DNA of 64,000 nt from Opisthocomus hoazin. Its lineage: Eukaryota; Chordata; Aves; Opisthocomiformes; Opisthocomidae. The DNA lies in the NCBI RefSeq assembly GCF_030867145.1, contig NC_134434.1:434001-498000 (forward strand), given 5' to 3'. The notes under the pieces were generated by a model that was not told the origin of the DNA, made no database searches, and worked only from the letters and a program-made list of their open reading frames with translations. Below are positions 58,371-64,000 of the stretch, in pieces. The position numbers and the translations under genes are program-made. Each line of letters opens with the position of its first letter. The first letter of the stretch is position 1.

Positions 58371-61300
58371 AAAGCAGCAAAACAATGCTAGATTACTACC
58401 CAAATATACCCCAGTGGATGTCCTGCCAAATAGCAAATATGTGGCTGTAAGCTCCAAACTGAAATAAAAGCTTGGCCAGAAGCCCAGCGCTTCACTGTAT
58501 TTTGCTCAGCTAGCCATAGTCTGGCAGAACAGAGTGAACACATTTTCAGCCACGTGATACAGAGGCCCGTCGGGCCAAGCTGATTTTCTTGTGTTGGTTA
58601 AATGTGATCTTCAGACTGTACACACCAGCGGCTTTGGGAAAACGTGAGAAAGTTGGAAACAACAAGCCACGGGCTATAAACTGAAGGGCAGCAGAAAAAT
58701 TCGTTAAGGAGTTTGCTTAAACGCTAGTGTTGCCAGTGCTGTATTTTAACAAGGTGTTAACTGGGTTCACAGGGCTGAGCACATTTGGCAGTGGTGCTGA
58801 GCACCGGGCATTCACCTGGACTTTGACAGGAGTTACACACCATCAGTTCCTCCAAAGATGCAGACCCTGAAAGGACCCGATTTGGACAAAGTACTGTAAA
58901 TTCTTCATTGTAGAGGATTATGAGAGCTTCCCATCAGTGGCTCAAAAATGCAAAACGCTGAATGACTTCAAATTCCATACTCAGGAGAATCAGAGGTACT
59001 TCGGCCTCTCAGGATATGGCCCAGTACAGGAAGGGTAGGAATCTGATGGTGGTATATAACCCCTATGGCTCAAACTTGCTGACACTACTTAAAATAGCCA
59101 CCAAGTAGCACTACTGAACACAAAGAAACATTCATGGAGTGAGACATAATTTGGCCAAAGGATTCAATCCAAAAACCACGCAGGGTCTAATGGGATAAAA
59201 GCTGCCCCAATGATGAGGTACTATATTCTGATAGTAGTGATAATAATGTTTTTAACTGACTTGGGAAGAGACAAACAACATCCTTGGCCAGCATCAGAGG
59301 TGCACGTGACTCATGAGAGCATGTCACACGTGGAAGCAGAAAGAAAAGCCTCCAAACGCAAGACCTCAGAAGCACATCCCTGCTATAGATAAGAGCAACT
59401 CAGATGAAACAGTCATGAGAGTACATAAGAAAAGTGAGATTTGTTTATTTTCTCACAGAAACAAATTGATAACCTAGACACGTGCAGCAGCTGGTGAAAT
59501 CAGACACACACATGAGTTCACAATTACGCCTCCAGTTCTTTCCTTCTATTTGGCTAATGATTTCTTTTCACATGTTCAGAACAGCTTCCTGAGACTACCA
59601 CAATTTTCAACAACGACTTCAACCATGTCGTACTGAGAAAATTGAACAGATAAGAGAGTTTGGGATAGTGTTTCTTAAACCTGGTGATGAGTCCAGTCCA
59701 ACAGAAAGACCAGCCTTTCTGAGAGCAGCCACGTGATTACAGATGCATGAACATCAGGTGTCAGAGTCTGGACCACCTATGCTCTGATTTTTTTTAAGTG
59801 CTGAGACACCAACAGCTAAGGTGTTTCAAGTAGACATCCAACCGCAGCTGTCCAATATTTGTAACTGAAGGCTTGTGGTTTAACCTCCTCAAAAGGTGGA
59901 TATGCAGGTTAACTTTAAATGTGCTGCTGCACGCTTTCCTAGTTCTCTCACTTAAGTATACAGTCGAGTGATGCAGGTGTTCACAAGGTCAACCTCCTCT
60001 CCATTTTACTCAATTTGTGTTACTCTCAAAAAATGACTCAATCACCAGATTACTACCACTTCAGAAAAACGTTCATCTAATGAGCAAGCCCCGTTTTTTT
60101 TTGCTTATGTGAATTTGAATAAGGCATTGTAACAACATATAGCCAAGGAACACAACAAAACCTTGGTATCCGACTTACTAACCCGATCTGTTATTTATGC
60201 TCTTCTAAGAGAAATAACCTTCACTACTCACAGGGGAATTAATTCCTCATTTTTAAATGTAGATATATGGATACAGATGGCAGGCCCTTAGACAGCTGGT
60301 GACAAAAGCCATACTGTGATCAGTCCCCTGCGACTAACCTGCTTGGGTAGATGTGGTCCCTGGAGAAGTCTGGAAATTGAGGGTGGGAATTAAACAAAGG
60401 TGCCCTAAGGTATTCTTAGTTTCACTCTCCAAAGTCTACACACTCTTTACTAGTTTTCAGAGCAGTGATCACCCAGCTCAACAGGGCTTTGATTCTGGTC
60501 ACCTTTCTTTAGCTACCTAGTTGTAGTCACTTACCACTCTACCCTCACTCTGCAGCAAGCAAAAAGAATTGGGCTACTCCATAGGGCTAGCCCAGCATAT
60601 AAAATGGATATACCAAATTAAATTAACTCAGGTTGTAAGTAACACACAAAAAAAACCCCACCACTGACCAAATACATGTTGCTGTGAAAATTTTACTTTG
60701 ACATCCATATACTGCTGTGGTGTACTTCAAACAGCTGCGAGCTCAGCACTTGCAGTTATTTCAGATCTGTATCTGATTTTCTACTCTTCCAAAGTTAAGC
60801 TCAAGCAATGTCTCACAGACAGTCTCTAAAAAAAAAATAAAGGGGGGGGGCACCATTTCCCAGTAAACCTTCTCCAACTTAATCCTGAGAAAGCAGGAAG
60901 AAATTTTTTAGTATCTTTTCATACAGTTTTTTGGTTTTTTTTAAAAGACGCTTCATGTGGCATGGACTGCCAGACCAAACAGGCTTTCTTTCGGGCCTCA
61001 GATAAGTGTTACCTTACCACAAAAGGTATCAAAATGTCTTGATGTCGTGCTGGAAACAGAGCACCAGAAGGCAGGAGGTTCTAACAAATTTCTAAGTGCC
61101 CTAACAAATATGTGTGTTCAGTGTAGAGGGAATGGGATGCTAAGGGAGCAGGGGCGTCCACCCAGCCGTGCTGCATTATACTGCAAGCGTGTTGTGTCAT
61201 TACAGCTTTATCCCGACACACCCATATTTACAGCACACAGTGTACTGTACAATTCACAATGCCAAGAAACTCAACATATCTAATCTGGCAGAGAAACAAA

Positions 61301-64000
61301 GTCATATCAGGTTAATCCAATTCTTAAATTGCACAACTTTGAAAAGCCAATAGGAAAACAAATCTTCCCCTAGATTGTGCTCCCTCTGTCCCTCCTCCCA
61401 ACACACATACCCTGCCACGACCTACTTTTCCTCTTTGATCCCTCAACATTTTTAGCCCACTCTCACTGTCCCCTGTTGCTCATCTACTTCTAACCCACCT
61501 CAACCCCAGACCCCGGTGGCAGAGTGGAAAGTTACGCTGACTAGAGCACGCCGTCAAAGGCAGCTTTGTGCACAGCGCCCTGGCCGAAATGCGCTGTGAA
61601 GAATGAATGGCAAGACCATACACAAGGTCTCTTGGACACTTGCCCACATGTGATACTGCAATAATTTCGATAAGATAACAGGCCTCCAATGTGAAGTTGG
61701 CTGACTGCAAAGTAGTTTCAAACAGGGCAGCAGAGCTGGGCTGCTTCTGCAGGAGCAGGATATAGCAAGGTTGTGTTAAAGTTCAGAAAATTTTTAGGTA
61801 AAATAATTGTGCTCAGCTTTGGAGAGGATCAAGATCAATCCACCACCTGTGTTCAGTGCTTTCAAGATGTTGCCTGCAAACCTTCTAGCTGGTTTTCTAA
61901 TTTCTCTTTTTAAATGAAACCCTGGAGTCTCACATATTCACAAGACTCCAGGAGCTGAGGATTTCGAAGGAAGAATAATGGTGGACAACAGTTCATGACA
62001 CCCCTTCCTGACACACACTACACCACTTCAACCTGGTTTCTTAGAGATTCATTTCTCAAAGTGAATTGACATCTCATGGTGTTTAAAAGGGTGTCAGCTT
62101 TCTCAGAAGCATTTCACACAGATCATGCATTTTAAAGGTCTTACGTAAATTCTCTGAAATGAAAATGTAGAAAATACACATTTACATTACAGCTCTTCCT
62201 GCTCAGTAACATATTTCCACCCTATCCACTCATCTATTTTCATGAAGTTTTAGGAATGTAATTATTCTTTCAGAATCACAACTTGCCACATTTGGTTAAA
62301 ATCAGCCACTACACCAAAAAATCATGAAGCAGGAACATGCAAGAGACTACACATACCTAGCATGATTGCATATGGTTTGTTTCCGTAGCAAACCAGGCCA
62401 AAAAAATACTTCGACTCACAGGAAGCAACAGAGCTGCAAGAGTTACACACCTCAAACGGCCAAATGCCCCATGTTGCAATGAGGGGCCACAGCTGCAGGG
62501 ATTACAGACATCAGTAACATCTGTATTTCCACTATGCAACACAAAGGAAGAGGGAACAGTGGTATGTCTGATTGCTGCAGGGTCCTTCAAATTAAGTTGG
62601 TTTAACTCTCTCTGTTCTGATGAGGAACAGGATTTGGTTGAGTGATTCGTTCCTACTTAGTAAGTAATAGAAGGTAAGCACACAGCTATTTTAAGTAGAC
62701 TTCTTGCTGGAGTAGGACTCATTTCCAAATGTTGAAATAACAAGTTTGTAAAAATTACTAAGTCACCTCCTCTGTTTTAGTGCAGCCCTCTCGCTTTGAG
62801 CCTGTGTTTTATATTCTGCAGCCTTGAGTAATGTACTCTTCCGCAAAAGGGTTTAGTGCTATTAATCCAGTAATGTCGCTGTGCTAAAAATATTGATTGC
62901 TTCGTCAAACGGAGTTCTGCAGAACTATTCTGTGTTTAGATGTTTCACATTATTTTTCCTTCAGTTCTTCAAAATGCCATCTACAGTTTCCTTCCTTACC
63001 TCCTTAGAATCTCAATTTATAAGCAGTTACTAGTGGGACTGCATTTAATTTCTGTTTTGAGGGCTTTCATCTGTATCGTGATCGCTAAGTTACCAGGTGA
63101 CCTCAAATACAGCAACATCCACATACAAGAATTAGGTAAGTGGGGAGTCTTGCAAGCACTGTAAAAAGATTTTAAGATCCAATCATTGCCACACAAAGTA
63201 ATGGATCTTGCTACAGACGGAGAACCCTGCTCATTCACTTGTTTATTAAATTCAGGAGTACCAACCAGTTCTGTAATGAATTACTTAATCTTTGACCTAT
63301 TGTCCACAGCCATGTTCCAGAACAAAGAATTTATAGCAAGCTGAGCTCCCTAAGGCTAATTGGAAAAAACTTTTTTTTTTTTTTACCATTTTCTATCCTC
63401 AACAAATCTTTGCCAAACTATGTTATTTTTGCCTCTCCGCTTATACACCTACGTATCAAAGGATAACATTTTGTTGCAGATGAGTTACTGCTGCAGTTCG
63501 CTCTAGGATCTGTTTGTAGTAAATGCATGCTAATACATCATTTTGGGGGTTCCTATCAAGCTTTGTTTCGGTAAAAATCTAGATTTGTTTTCCAGTTAAC
63601 AAGCACCTGAGTCTTCTAGGACCCTAATGCACTTTCGAATTTTTATTTCCTCCTACAAATGGCCATACACCAAAACACAAGCAAAGATCTTCAAGATCCT
63701 CAATGCTTGTTTTCATTAAATGGCAAATATTCCAAACAAGAGAATACTACCAGCAACATCAAGAGCTAAAGCTGTTTCTCTCAAGGTTGAGCAGAGAACC
63801 CTGAAGCAAGAGTGCCACATCAGAGAAGCTAAGCAATGGTGCTGGATGGTGCACAATGAAAATCTGGGCCAAATTTAGCCCTGGCAAGATTTAGTTCGGA
63901 GAATGGGACAGGGAAGCATAACCATACAACAGCTTCAAGCATGTCAGCAATGTGGGAGGTTGAACAATAACTTGTATTCGTTTAAAGCTTGATGGATAAC

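Larger units (their letters stand above)
41944..64000 (-). other. HLF: HLF intron 2 (partial; continues beyond window)
   Basis: From the PAR exon acceptor to the window end no further HLF exon is seen. The expected N-terminal exon (WDKTLPYDG...EYMDLEEFL-type) would give a frame of about 100 codons on the - strand, and none matches. The intron holds a 27-bp minisatellite and CpG-rich patch (43.5-44.35 kb), a CR1 copy (54.4 kb), a 26-A run followed by GA repeats (58330-58370) and otherwise unremarkable AT-rich DNA. Confidence 0.8.

Noticed and set aside
61508-61590. TGGCAGAGTGG, a perfect tRNA A-box match
   Set aside because: No B box downstream and no acceptor-stem pairing. It is a chance match.

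Overview
The window looks like a bird genome. It carries 5'-truncated CR1 LINE copies with a typical avian 3' end, two vertebrate multi-exon genes with GT-AG introns, and a CpG island with a long G run. I recognise the genes from their protein sequences. MMD (PAQR11) lies on the + strand and is complete, with 7 coding exons between 4522 and 21858. HLF lies on the - strand and is partial: only its last two coding exons, 41943-41723 and 38603-38388, are here. The pair is convergent, as the same neighbours are in human. The species cannot be fixed from this sequence.

Layout: 1-3.7 kb is upstream intergenic DNA with no gene I can support. From 3.76 to 5.2 kb is the MMD CpG island, with GC boxes, a CCAAT motif and coding exon 1. 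MMD introns and exons run to 21.86 kb, and a roughly 2.1 kb 3'UTR ends near 23.97 kb. The 10 kb between the two poly(A) signals holds two decayed CR1 pieces (27.4 and 29.8 kb), a GC-rich stretch, and an AT-rich diverged tandem array (about 30.5-33.7 kb). The HLF 3'UTR covers about 34.2-38.4 kb on the - strand. The bZIP exon, a 3.1 kb intron and the PAR-domain exon follow. From 41.94 kb to the window end is HLF intron 2. It holds a 27-bp minisatellite beside an isolated CpG-rich patch (43.5-44.35 kb) and a second CR1 of the same subfamily as the one in MMD intron 3.

The genes do not form a pathway. MMD is a seven-pass PAQR-family membrane protein. HLF is a PAR-bZIP transcription factor. Their proximity is conserved synteny, and their 3' ends face each other across the repeat-rich intergenic block.

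I found no convincing new biological system. The observations most worth checking are: an in-frame open extension upstream of the MMD start, with a better-context ATG; the minisatellite plus CpG patch with a 361-codon ATG-started frame on the HLF-sense strand; the diverged satellite-like array between the two gene ends; and three long perfect inverted repeats. RNA genes, CRISPR arrays and viral genes were not found.
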